34,545 nucleotides of DNA from Deltaproteobacteria bacterium (GTDB lineage: Bacteria; Desulfobacterota; GWC2-55-46; DRQE01): positions 1 through 34,545 of the forward strand of contig JAGLUZ010000088.1 in assembly GCA_023134165.1 (NCBI GenBank), in the 5' to 3' direction. Of the stretch, positions 8,899 through 16,830 are shown piece after piece (the first letter of the stretch is position 1; every line of letters begins with the position of its first letter). Made by a program: the position numbers and the translations under genes. Under the pieces are notes generated by a model, which saw only the letters and a list, made by a program, of their open reading frames with translations, did not search any database and was not told the origin of the DNA.

Positions 8899-9648
8899 TT
8901 AATTACCCTGCACCCCAGAGAGCTGAAGCTCCATCCTTGAGAGCCTTTCTTTATAGACCTCATTATCAGGGGCAAGTGCCAGTGCTTTTTTCATATTGAT
9001 TATTGCTTTTTCCAGGTTACCACTAAGGACGTAGATCTCGGCTAGGCCATCAAAGAGATCAGGGGAATCGTCTTTTTCTTTAAGTGCAAGGAGCAAGGTC
9101 TTCTCTGCTTTCTCTAATTGCTTTATTTTGACGTAAAGTATCGCAAGCTCAAAGTGCTTTGTCCACTCAACTTGCCTGCCTTCAACTATTTTTTCAAGGA
9201 TTGCAATTCTGCTTTTAACTGCCGAGGCCTCACTAGCGCGCTCAATCATGTCCTGTAGGTGCGTAGCCTCTGGTGATATCTCAAGGGCTAAGTACCAGGA
9301 CTTTGTAGCCTCGCTATATTTTCCGTCTCTAAAAAAAGCCATGCCCAAGGCCTCTCGTATCTTAAAATTTTTTGGACGTAACTCAGTACCAAGCGTTAAT
9401 GTTTTTTGAGCTTCACTAAGTCGTAAGGAATGAAGGTATAAGATCCCAAGCGAGTAAGCGTCTTGCCAAGAAAAATTCTTTTGGTTTGATAAAACCTCTA
9501 GCCTTTTTATCTCTTGGTCTCGATCAGCTATATTTTGGTAGGTAAAGACCCCGAGTGGTTTTTCCTCTGTTTTTTCATTATGATAAAACCCCTTTACCGC
9601 AATTATTAGTACTGATATAAGTACTACAAAAACAATCATCTTTTTCAT
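8899..9648 (-). CDS. TPR protein with N-terminal membrane anchor or signal
   Basis: This 249-residue protein has one hydrophobic segment at residues 4-20 (signal anchor or uncleaved signal) and then five or so TPR-like helical pairs, including LSEAQKTLTLGTELRPKN, YSEATKSWYLALEISPE, LEKAEKTLLLALK and LEKAIINMKKALALAPDN. It is probably periplasmic and a scaffold for protein-protein contact. TAGGAG lies six bases before the ATG. It is the next minus-strand gene after the second six-heme cytochrome, though a good terminator stands between them. TPR proteins often help assemble secreted complexes; a role with the cytochromes is inference only. Confidence 0.8.
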   Translation of the reverse strand: MKKMIVFVVLISVLIIAVKGFYHNEKTEEKPLGVFTYQNIADRDQEIKRLEVLSNQKNFSWQDAYSLGILYLHSLRLSEAQKTLTLGTELRPKNFKIREALGMAFFRDGKYSEATKSWYLALEISPEATHLQDMIERASEASAVKSRIAILEKIVEGRQVEWTKHFELAILYVKIKQLEKAEKTLLLALKEKDDSPDLFDGLAEIYVLSGNLEKAIINMKKALALAPDNEVYKERLSRMELQLSGVQGN

Positions 9649-9667
9649 AAAAAACTCCTAAGTGAAA

Positions 9668-9701
9668 ATAAAAAACCCAACCCAAAATTGCAGGTTGAGT
9701 T
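9668..9701 (-). terminator. rho-independent terminator after the second six-heme cytochrome gene
   Basis: The minus strand shows a nine-pair stem AACTCAACC/GGTTGGGTT (arms 9693-9701 and 9674-9682, one G-T pair), directly followed by a T-rich tract. It lies only about 20 bases before the TPR start codon at 9648, so the TPR gene is either expressed by readthrough or from a promoter I cannot see. Confidence 0.7.
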
Positions 9702-9796
9702 AAAAGAATAAAAAGGTCTTGTACCTTTAAAAAGAAGTAAAAATCACTCAAAACTAATTAAGGATGACAAAGAACCTGGGAATCTACACGTGCCTG

Positions 9797-11005
9797 TTAC
9801 TGATTATGGCAACTATTGCAGGTGTTACGCATCCTGCCTTCTGCTACAACGTAGGCTGGATCTATATTTGCTCTACCAGTATCATCAGTCAAAACAAGCA
9901 TACTGTGGTCAACAAAACCTCCGCCTACATTACCCCCGCCGTGTGCGTAATGGCAAGAGAGACAAAAAGGCTGTTCGTCTCCATCAATTACACTTGGCCT
10001 ATCAAAATCGGCAAAACGAGCCCCTGAGGTAGCAGAGAGGTTGGTGGTCTCAGCATGGCCATTGCCCACAAGTGTGACATCAGCTACGGGATGTCGCCTC
10101 CACGGTGTTCCATTATTATCATCCCCCGCACCAATTCCTGCTAAAGCCGCTCCACCAAAGTTTATAGCGTCACCACCACTGATATTATAAAAATCAGAAT
10201 GGCAACGCGCGCACCACTCGGAAATGCGATTACCCTCCTCATTTGTTGCAATATTGAACTGGACGCTTGGTCTTAGAAAGGCATTAAAAGCAGTTGTATC
10301 ATCTATATTATTTACATCACAAGGAGCAAGCTGACCATCGGAGCAGGTTCCACCTGTATTCATCTCAAAGCTGACTATCACCCCATTTGTTGCATCATTA
10401 TTTGCTGAATTAGCTGGGTCATACAAAAGGTTACGATAATTCGGTGTGCCGTGCTGGGCATGACAATAAGTACAGACAAAGATAGAGCCTTTAGACTCTA
10501 TAACAGAGCCTGCACCACTCCACGGAATTGCGCCATTATAGCCAGGCGGTGGTGTCAATGTAATATCAGTACCGATATTGTGTTTATTTGCAGGGTTATC
10601 AATACCACTATGCATAAAATCCCCAGCCGAACTTACATAACCAAGGGTGTTGTTTGATACGTCCGGTGGTGTTGGGCTGAAGAGATTAGCCGAATTATTT
10701 TCATGGCAATACAAACAAAGGTCTGCGGCATTTGCCATCATCAAAAGTTTTGGAGGAGGTATTGCGGCACCGTCATAAGAGAGATAATTTATACCCCCGC
10801 CCTGCGTACCATGCATTACGTGGCACTGCGCGCAGGCAAGGCCAAATTGAGCAGAGTGATACTGTCCAGCAAAGGACGTGCGACCACCAAGGAGTGAGAA
10901 AAAAACCGCAAAAATAAATACAACAAAAACACGAGAGAAGAAGGATAGGAATATTCCCCCTCGGTTTTGAGTTTTCCTTTTAAATGTGATGACCTTTAAA
11001 GACAA
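9797..11005 (-). CDS. six-heme c-type cytochrome, OmcS-like
   Basis: This 402-residue secreted cytochrome has a signal peptide (about residues 1-46, ending TSFAG) and six CXXCH heme sites: CAQCH, CLYCH, CTYCH, CARCH, CLSCH and CNSCH, the last at the extreme C terminus. Nine further histidines outside these sites can act as distal ligands. The layout (YHS before heme 1, CAQCHVMHGTQGG, CTYCHAQHG, SEWCARCHSDFYN, RRHP, CLSCHYAHGG, C-terminal CNSCH) parallels Geobacter OmcS, a filament-forming hexaheme cytochrome of about 432 residues. Filament formation here is inference. The start is TTG, chosen because GGAGG lies seven bases upstream. It follows the NHL gene by 57 bases, probably in one operon, and ends in a terminator. 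Confidence 0.88.
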   Translation of the reverse strand: MSLKVITFKRKTQNRGGIFLSFFSRVFVVFIFAVFFSLLGGRTSFAGQYHSAQFGLACAQCHVMHGTQGGGINYLSYDGAAIPPPKLLMMANAADLCLYCHENNSANLFSPTPPDVSNNTLGYVSSAGDFMHSGIDNPANKHNIGTDITLTPPPGYNGAIPWSGAGSVIESKGSIFVCTYCHAQHGTPNYRNLLYDPANSANNDATNGVIVSFEMNTGGTCSDGQLAPCDVNNIDDTTAFNAFLRPSVQFNIATNEEGNRISEWCARCHSDFYNISGGDAINFGGAALAGIGAGDDNNGTPWRRHPVADVTLVGNGHAETTNLSATSGARFADFDRPSVIDGDEQPFCLSCHYAHGGGNVGGGFVDHSMLVLTDDTGRANIDPAYVVAEGRMRNTCNSCHNQ

Positions 11006-11062
11006 ATTAATTCCTCCAAAAAAGGCATCCTCACCTTAAAATTATATATAATTATTGGGTTT

Positions 11063-12064
11063 TTATTTGTAGACTTTTATTGAACGAGCACGCTTACTAA
11101 GTAAGTATACCATGCCTTTTACGTCAAAGTCAACATCACGAGGGGCAGAAACTCTCTCCCTTTGGGTAGGTGCTCTACCAAGGACACCGAGCAGTTCTCC
11201 GCCGCTACTTAAGATCTGAATTCCCTTGAATCTATCAATAACCCAAAGTCTTCCATGGGAATCTATTTTACCTGCTATTGGCGTGACAAGAATAGCCCCT
11301 CTTCCAGTCTCACTCTCAACCAAATTCGATACGAACTCCCCTGAGGTTGAAAAGACGCGAACTTTATAGTCTTCCCTAAGAGGCGTAAGGAGGTAAACCC
11401 TACCCCCTCCGACAGCAACCCCTGAGAGGGAAGCAAACCGAGGGCCAATTATTTTGGAGAATTTATCTTCCGTGTCCAAGACAACGCACTGCCGAGTAGA
11501 TTTATTTACGATATAAATATTTCCGTCCTCATCGATATCCATATCAGCTGGCATGAACGGAGTGTCCTCTGGGGCAAGCCTAGCAATTGTTTTTCCTTTA
11601 TAATCCAAGACCTGAACATAATCTACACCATCCTGTGTGATGTAAATTTTTCCTTCCCTGACGATCATATCAATTGCTTCACCAAGCATTGCACCCTTGC
11701 CAATGCGCGCGACTGGGCGAGCCTCAAGGTCAAAGATAAATATCTCGCCGTAATAAGAATCAACAACATAAATCTCTTGGTGGCGATTATCAACAAAGAT
11801 TGCCTGAGGTTTTTTAAAGGGGAGCTTAAAGTAGGAATTTATCTCAAACTTAAACCTTGGCTCAAGTATGGGCGGGGTCATCTTGATTTTGGGGGCTATT
11901 GGTTCTGCTTTTTTTTGAGGGATATTATCTATAATATCTGGCTCAAAGGGAAGCGGAAGAGGAACAAGAGCTGGGGTTGTGGTCGGTGAGAAAAACAAAA
12001 CAAGGGCGAGAACCAAACTCGCCCCAAAAGTTGCTAAGAGATATTTGCTGGTTGTTTTACCCAA
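11063..12064 (-). CDS. membrane-anchored NHL-type beta-propeller protein
   Basis: I take the TTG at 12064, one base after the stop of the upstream gene, giving 333 residues; a longer frame to 12154 would overlap that gene by 89 bases. Residues about 9-25 are a single membrane anchor (LLATFGASLVLALVLFF), followed by a proline-rich linker and an NHL/six-bladed propeller made of repeated units such as IFVDNRHQEIYVVDSYYGEI, DIDEDGNIYIVNKSTR and GRLWVIDRFKGI. The propeller is predicted to face the periplasm. It forms a tight unit with the NHL-OmpA gene before it and the six-heme cytochrome after it. NHL proteins near multiheme cytochromes may serve as scaffolds; the function here is unproven. Confidence 0.75.
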   Translation of the reverse strand: MGKTTSKYLLATFGASLVLALVLFFSPTTTPALVPLPLPFEPDIIDNIPQKKAEPIAPKIKMTPPILEPRFKFEINSYFKLPFKKPQAIFVDNRHQEIYVVDSYYGEIFIFDLEARPVARIGKGAMLGEAIDMIVREGKIYITQDGVDYVQVLDYKGKTIARLAPEDTPFMPADMDIDEDGNIYIVNKSTRQCVVLDTEDKFSKIIGPRFASLSGVAVGGGRVYLLTPLREDYKVRVFSTSGEFVSNLVESETGRGAILVTPIAGKIDSHGRLWVIDRFKGIQILSSGGELLGVLGRAPTQRERVSAPRDVDFDVKGMVYLLSKRARSIKVYK

Positions 12065-12065
12065 A

Positions 12066-13484
12066 TTACTTGACGACCATAAAGTCGACACGTCTTGACA
12101 TACCCATACCTTCTTCGCCCATGCCCTCAATGCCGACCTCGCCGAACGGAACAACGATTAGCCTGTCTGGGTCAACGCCCTTCATGGCGAGGTACCCCAT
12201 GACGGCCTGAGCTCGTTTCTTTGAGAGAGCCATATTTTGCGCATCTGTGCCGGTAGGGTCAGCGTAGCCACGGATGTTTATTGTCTCTTTTGAGTTTCTA
12301 AAGAGCCACTTGGCGTTTTTGGTGAGAGCCGACCTTGCATCGTCGCTTAGGAGGAAACTATTAATCTCAAAATATACAGGTAAGAGACGCCCCTCTTCAC
12401 GGACAATTATCTCGACCTCATCCTCTTCTATGGGGATGATTACCTCTGGCTCTTCTGGTTCTTCTACTTTTGCTACAACAATCTGTGGCTTTGGCCGTGG
12501 CATGGTTGGTGGTACGTATTCTTGACCTTCGATTAATTCAAAGACCTTTATCTTACCAGATGTATCTGAGACGTAAATCCTACCAGTGTCATCGACAGTA
12601 ACTTTATAAGGTACTGTCATATCACGAGAATACCCAAATTCAAATAAAGGTAGCCCCTCTCTATTAAAGACAATTACACATTCCCTACGAAAATCAGGGA
12701 CAAAAATTCGTCCCTTTAATGTGTCAATGGCAATATCTACTGGTTGACTAAAGCCACCAAAGAGGCCAGACATAGTCCCAAATCTGCGTACTCCCTTGCC
12801 TGTGACTTTATCTAAAACAACAACTGAGAATGATGGTGTATCAAGGGCATAAACATAATCTCCATCAACTGTCAAACGTGCATTCCGAACAATATCCTCA
12901 CCTAGGAACTTTATAAATTCGTTCTTGGATAAATCAAAGACCGCAACCTTCCCATAAAAACCGATATAAAGCACCTCTCCTTCTAGGGTCACACTCTGTA
13001 TAACAAGTTCACCTATTCCTGGAATAGTAGAAAGGTCGAGTTCCTCAACAAACTTACCACTATAGTCTAATACAATAATTTTTTTTGCTTCAGATAAATA
13101 TAGATTACCGTCAGTGGCTACGGAGATAGTTAAAGGAGCCTTAATACGTGCATTACTATAATCTGTTGAATAAAGAAAAGATCCTTCCAAATTCATTATG
13201 ACAATTCTATTATTAAAAGAATCTAAGACAAATATCTCATTATGTTTTTCATCGACAAAAAAATCAGAGATCATACCAAAGCTACTTCCACTAACAATTG
13301 GATCAAGAGATTTTAGAAACTTAAGCCTAAGGTTCTTGTTCCAAGGCTCAATCTCAGACCAAGCATTTTGAGAAAACAGGAAGGGAGATAAAAAAGATAG
13401 TAAAACAACAACCACTGCAATTCTTAATGGTTGTTCTCCTCTACTGTTGTGTTTATTTAAAATTTTCAATAGAATATTTTTCAT
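12066..13484 (-). CDS. NHL-propeller protein with C-terminal OmpA peptidoglycan-binding domain
   Basis: I start at the ATG 13484 (472 residues) rather than a TTG at 13547, because a TATAAT box lies at 13536-13541 and a signal peptide begins right after this ATG (hydrophobic IAVVVVLLSFLSPFLF, then SQNAWSE). Residues about 55-340 contain NHL-type units (FVDEKHNEIFVLDSFNNRI, SVATDGNLYLSE, IAIDTLKGRIFVPDF, TVDDTGRIYVSDT). A Pro/Glu-rich linker leads to an OmpA-like domain (about 370-472) with IRGYADPTG and LSKKRAQAVMGYL, which in relatives binds peptidoglycan. This predicts a periplasmic propeller tethered to the cell wall. It heads the operon with the NHL-anchor and cytochrome genes. Confidence 0.85.
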   Translation of the reverse strand: MKNILLKILNKHNSRGEQPLRIAVVVVLLSFLSPFLFSQNAWSEIEPWNKNLRLKFLKSLDPIVSGSSFGMISDFFVDEKHNEIFVLDSFNNRIVIMNLEGSFLYSTDYSNARIKAPLTISVATDGNLYLSEAKKIIVLDYSGKFVEELDLSTIPGIGELVIQSVTLEGEVLYIGFYGKVAVFDLSKNEFIKFLGEDIVRNARLTVDGDYVYALDTPSFSVVVLDKVTGKGVRRFGTMSGLFGGFSQPVDIAIDTLKGRIFVPDFRRECVIVFNREGLPLFEFGYSRDMTVPYKVTVDDTGRIYVSDTSGKIKVFELIEGQEYVPPTMPRPKPQIVVAKVEEPEEPEVIIPIEEDEVEIIVREEGRLLPVYFEINSFLLSDDARSALTKNAKWLFRNSKETINIRGYADPTGTDAQNMALSKKRAQAVMGYLAMKGVDPDRLIVVPFGEVGIEGMGEEGMGMSRRVDFMVVK

Positions 13485-13535
13485 TTCAAGTATGTTCAAA
13501 ACTAAGGTAAATAAAATATCAAAATGTACTGGAAA

Positions 13536-13541
13536 ATTATA
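13536..13541 (-). promoter_or_regulatory. candidate -10 box of the NHL/cytochrome operon
   Basis: A perfect TATAAT on the minus strand lies between the terminator of the preceding cytochrome gene and the ATG at 13484, implying a leader of about 45 bases. No good -35 is seen at the usual spacing, so an activator may be needed or the box may be fortuitous. Confidence 0.35.
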
Positions 13542-13563
13542 TACCAAAACATAAGAAAAAGAA

Positions 13564-13602
13564 ATAAAAAAAGGGAGAGGGTTTTAAAACCCTCTCCCTT
13601 TT
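13564..13602 (-). terminator. strong rho-independent terminator after the first six-heme cytochrome gene
   Basis: Positions 13571-13600 form a perfect palindrome (arms AAGGGAGAGGG and its complement around TTTTAAAA), followed on the minus strand by seven Ts. It isolates the cytochrome gene from the downstream NHL operon. Confidence 0.85.
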
Positions 13603-13636
13603 AAATTATTACTAAATAATATCTAAGGTTCAGATA

Positions 13637-14830
13637 TTACTTATTGTGACATGCGTTACAACCTTGACCAACGGCCATGGCAAGACCAGTCTGGTTACCA
13701 GAAACTACAGCAGTGGTGTAATCCCATCTGAGACCATCAGAGTTTGGTCCACCATGAGCAAAGTGACAGCTCAAGCAGAAGACTTCATCTGTAGCAGGAG
13801 CAGTCTGATCGTAAGCACCAGTACCACCTGCAACACCTGAACCTGTAGCTACAGGTAGATTACCAGTACCTGCACCCCAAGTTGCATAGTTTGTAAGGTC
13901 GATTATAGTGTTTCCTGAACTTGAAGTAGCTGTTCCATCACCTGTTAGCTGAGTTCCAACTGGATGTCTTGTCCAGTCAACACCTGAAGCGTTGTTATCA
14001 ACTATACCGTCATTGTTCTGATCCTCATGCCATGCACCATGACACTGGGTACAGAAGTATGAGAATGATGTTGAATATACATTGTTGTTTAAACCCTGAT
14101 ATACAGGCCAGATGTTACCACCAAGGGCGTTACCTGTTGGAGCAGAGTTATCACCGGCATTAACACCACCAGTATAAGAATCACCTAAGTCGGTAATGAA
14201 CTCAAGTGTATTACCAAGGGTTGTCCAATCTCCAACAGCATTACCCTGTTCAGCTATATTAGCTCTAAGGTTTCTATAGACATTTACAGAAGCTGTTGTT
14301 ACGTTAGTACCATGTGGATCATGACAATTTGTACACTGTAAAGAAGGCATAACTGCAGGAACAGTTGCACCTGGAGGTGTACCAGCAGCGTTTAATGAAT
14401 GACCTGTATCGATTGAGGCTGCACCGTCTGCAACAAAGGTAATACCATTCCAAAGACCAGTACCACTAAAGTCTCCGCCAGCTCCAACAAGACTAAAGTC
14501 TGTTGCACCAAGAGCAAAAGGTGCCGTCTCTAGGTAAACAGATGGAGGAGTTGTTGCAGCAAGAAGTGCGTTATATACTATATCGTTGTTTGATGCTACA
14601 CCTGTATCTGCATGACATGAAAGACAGAAGTCTGATGTTGTACCAGTACCCCTTAAAAGAATTGCAGTTGGTGTACCACCAAGTGTTGCACCACCCTGGC
14701 TGTTATGCATTGTGTGGCATGAACCACAAGCAAGGCCGCCTGAGCCTTTGTGTACGGCCATTGCAGGTGTAGCGATCAAGATAAGACCGGCTACGATTGC
14801 TAGGGCTGTCATTACGAATGTTCTAGTCAT
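13637..14830 (-). CDS. six-heme c-type cytochrome, OmcS-like
   Basis: The start at 14830 is set by AGGAGG six bases upstream and gives 397 residues; a longer frame to 14863 has no such site. The signal peptide ends TPAMA. Six CXXCH sites follow: CGSCH, CLSCH, CTNCH, CTQCH, CLSCH and a C-terminal CNACH. Seven other histidines (VHKG, TMHNS, GHS, DPHG, AWH, RHP, FAHGG) can supply distal ligands. The sequence around the hemes (CGSCHTMHNSQGG, CTNCHDPHG, RHPVG, CLSCHFAHGG) closely follows Geobacter OmcS, whose known form is an extracellular polymer conducting electrons. The Gly/Thr/Asn-rich loops and few charges fit a secreted structural protein. It is monocistronic, with a long 5' leader and a strong terminator. 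Confidence 0.9.
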   Translation of the reverse strand: MTRTFVMTALAIVAGLILIATPAMAVHKGSGGLACGSCHTMHNSQGGATLGGTPTAILLRGTGTTSDFCLSCHADTGVASNNDIVYNALLAATTPPSVYLETAPFALGATDFSLVGAGGDFSGTGLWNGITFVADGAASIDTGHSLNAAGTPPGATVPAVMPSLQCTNCHDPHGTNVTTASVNVYRNLRANIAEQGNAVGDWTTLGNTLEFITDLGDSYTGGVNAGDNSAPTGNALGGNIWPVYQGLNNNVYSTSFSYFCTQCHGAWHEDQNNDGIVDNNASGVDWTRHPVGTQLTGDGTATSSSGNTIIDLTNYATWGAGTGNLPVATGSGVAGGTGAYDQTAPATDEVFCLSCHFAHGGPNSDGLRWDYTTAVVSGNQTGLAMAVGQGCNACHNK

Positions 14831-15100
14831 AGTTTCCTCCTGTTTTTTAGTGCGTAAAAGCAAGGCCTTTACGTCACTTGTTTGTTAAAACACTTTTTTT
14901 ATAAAAACATTTTAGTCGGTTTGAGCCAATAAAAAAGCCCCAATATGGTTGTGATGGTTGTTTTGGTCTTTTTGGGTAATACCTTTTGGACAACCTTATA
15001 ACAGGACACCCTAGCATTACTCGCAAACTCCAAACACCCTCGTTCCATATGAGGCACACATAACCTCGTCAGATAGGAACCTTCGTCAGCTCTTATCGTT
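14831..15100 (-). promoter_or_regulatory. long, possibly structured 5' leader of the OmcS-like cytochrome gene
   Basis: Transcription from the promoter at 15107-15135 would give about 270 untranslated bases. On the minus strand GTTCC and GGAAC enclose GAGG and CCTC (a nested hairpin about 15046-15083), then comes a T6 run (about 14933-14938), then a hairpin with CGTAAA/TTTACG arms (14853-14873) just before the ribosome site. None of the GEMM (c-di-GMP) riboswitch consensus that often precedes Geobacter cytochromes is visible. A regulatory RNA role is inference. Confidence 0.4.
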
Positions 15101-15106
15101 AATTAC

Positions 15107-15135
15107 AAATTAACAGATTTTAATCTTTGTGTCAA
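15107..15135 (-). promoter_or_regulatory. candidate sigma70-type promoter for the OmcS-like cytochrome gene
   Basis: Perfect TTGACA on the minus strand (15130-15135), 17-base spacer, then TAATTT (15107-15112). The -10 is poor, but no better pair is seen upstream of the gene. Confidence 0.45.
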
Positions 15136-15404
15136 GGGAAAAATAATAAAATTTTTATATAAAAACAATCCTTATTTAATAGACCAGCACCCTTGCAAGT
15201 ATTAAGGAAAGTTAATATTATCACATTTGCAACTCATAAAAAGATAAAAAACTTTTTTGAAATCCTCGGAATATGCACTATATCAGTAATAAAAAAACCC
15301 TGTACGAATTGTGAAGATGTATCAGCATCAGATGGTGTATTCATTATATAGTATAAGGATTGGTTTTGGGGAGAAAATTAAAATAAAGAAGATGCTCTTT
15401 ATAC
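15136..15404. other. divergent intergenic region without a recognised gene
   Basis: This very AT-rich segment lies between the divergent promoters of the two cytochrome genes. I see no ORF with a ribosome site, no tRNA and no recognisable riboswitch. An ACTATAT and its complement ATATAGT lie about 60-70 bases apart near 15274-15355, which may be chance in such AT-rich DNA. Confidence 0.5.
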
Positions 15405-15433
15405 TTGACATTTTTACCAATAGATAAAATAAT
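15405..15433 (+). promoter_or_regulatory. candidate sigma70-type promoter for the double-triheme cytochrome gene
   Basis: Perfect TTGACA (15405-15410), 17-base spacer, then AATAAT (15428-15433). A start near 15440 gives a leader of about 38 bases with AAGGGGGAA before the ATG at 15478. Confidence 0.6.
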
Positions 15434-15477
15434 AAGGACGCACGCAGAAGTTTTAAAAATAAGGGGGAATTTTAATA

Positions 15478-16683
15478 ATGCAAAAAAATAAAGTACGCAA
15501 CATATTGATGGTAATGGTTGCGTTACTATCTCTTACGGCCTTTACGGGAACACTAGCCTCGGAGGCACTCGCAGTGGAGGAGAGTAAGTTTCGTAAGCGG
15601 TTTCAAAAGTATCATAAGGAACATAAATTTAAGCACCAAGTAAAAAACGTAAAAAAGAACAAGAAGAAGATAGTCGCCGAGGTTGAGGCAATCTTTATTG
15701 AGTTTGAGGCCGCAACAGAGGAGCGCGAAAAGCTCTACCTAATAGACCTAGCGATAAATATGGCGAACATGCATATGGAGTGGAACAAAGGGCCAAAAGA
15801 GCTATTAGAGAGAGCAGAGGCACATCGTCAACCAATCTTGAATGATATAAAGGCAAGGAAGAAGGCTGCAAAAGCAAGAAGGAAGGCCGAGAAGACACCT
15901 GGTAACTTTGTCTTAGATGCAAACGGCAAGGAGGCCATGGAAAAGGCCGGGGTTGCCGCAGTCATATACCCTCACTGGGTTCACAGGTCTTTTATGAGAT
16001 GTAAGGTATGCCACGAAGATATATTCCAGATGAAACGCGGGGCAAATGAATTAAACCATAAGAACTTTGATGAAGGAAAGTTCTGTGGTACGTGTCATAA
16101 TGGTGAATTATCCTTTGATACAAAACCAAAAGAGAACTGCGAAAGGTGTCATTCCTTTGGAAGTGTAGAGTCAAAGAAGCTTATGAACCTCAAGTACTAT
16201 GACCAAAAGAAGTTTGAGGAAATAGCAGAGAGACTCGGCACAGAATGGAATCATGACAAGTTACCAAATGGTAAGCTACCACGCACAAAGAAGTTTAAGG
16301 CCATCAACTGGGTTGAATTAGATAACTTAGAGGCATTTAAGCCACTCGTAGCCCTAGAGAAAGGCATGACCGTGGATAGTAAGGAAACAAACGGCGTTAG
16401 AGACACTGACATTCTCTTTAATGTTGATAGTTCCTTCATGAAGGACATTATCTTTAGCCACAAGATACACACGGCACGCCTAAAATGCGCCATGTGTCAT
16501 GATAAGATATTTAAGAAGGAGCTTGGCTCAAGCAAGGTAACGATGCTTCAGATAAAAGAAGGCAGTGCCTGCGGAACATGTCACGGTCGCGTTTCTTTTA
16601 GTAATAAGAACTGCAAGAGATGTCACGCTCAACCAAAAGGAGAGGTTCCTAAAGGCGTATTAATTCGCCCCGCCTCAAATTAG
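15478..16683 (+). CDS. six-heme cytochrome with two c7-like triheme modules and a Lys-rich helical domain
   Basis: This 401-residue protein is the only sizeable forward gene in the region. A signal peptide (to about residue 32, ASEALA) is followed by a highly basic, probably helical domain (about 35-150, many Lys/Glu). Two cytochrome c7-type triheme modules then carry CKVCH, CGTCH, CERCH (about 175-223) and CAMCH, CGTCH, CKRCH (about 335-388). Each has the family pattern of an H-x-x-H before heme 1 (PHWVH, FSHKIH), an 'F-x-x-K' stretch, and CGTCH before the last heme. Such proteins are periplasmic electron carriers. The position opposite the OmcS-like gene suggests it could pass electrons towards it; that is inference. 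AAGGGGGAA lies upstream of the ATG, and a strong terminator follows. Confidence 0.88.
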   Translation: MQKNKVRNILMVMVALLSLTAFTGTLASEALAVEESKFRKRFQKYHKEHKFKHQVKNVKKNKKKIVAEVEAIFIEFEAATEEREKLYLIDLAINMANMHMEWNKGPKELLERAEAHRQPILNDIKARKKAAKARRKAEKTPGNFVLDANGKEAMEKAGVAAVIYPHWVHRSFMRCKVCHEDIFQMKRGANELNHKNFDEGKFCGTCHNGELSFDTKPKENCERCHSFGSVESKKLMNLKYYDQKKFEEIAERLGTEWNHDKLPNGKLPRTKKFKAINWVELDNLEAFKPLVALEKGMTVDSKETNGVRDTDILFNVDSSFMKDIIFSHKIHTARLKCAMCHDKIFKKELGSSKVTMLQIKEGSACGTCHGRVSFSNKNCKRCHAQPKGEVPKGVLIRPASN

Positions 16684-16715
16684 GTTTTTTTAAGGTAAAA
16701 GAATAACAAACATGC

Positions 16716-16752
16716 AAAAGGGGTGAGCAGATTTTCTGCTCACCCCTTTTTT
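16716..16752 (+). terminator. strong rho-independent terminator (possibly bidirectional)
   Basis: A perfect 15-pair stem (arms 16716-16730 and 16736-16750, core GGGGTGAGCAG) with loop ATTTT is followed by Ts. It lies between the forward cytochrome and the convergent selenoprotein gene and may end both transcripts. Confidence 0.88.
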
Positions 16753-16830
16753 AATTTTCTTGGAAGTAAAACCCAGCGTCATTTAACAAAACAAACAGTC
16801 AACTAAACCTAGCCCCGTAACTAAGGGCAG

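Noticed and set aside
14874-15059. 61-codon minus-strand frame in the cytochrome leader
   Set aside because: GTG start with only a poorly matching ribosome site, no recognisable protein features, and the other frames are similarly open. The stretch is better explained as an untranslated leader.
14831-15135. GEMM-type (c-di-GMP or cGAMP) riboswitch
   Set aside because: The conserved core sequences of this class could not be found on either strand of the leader.
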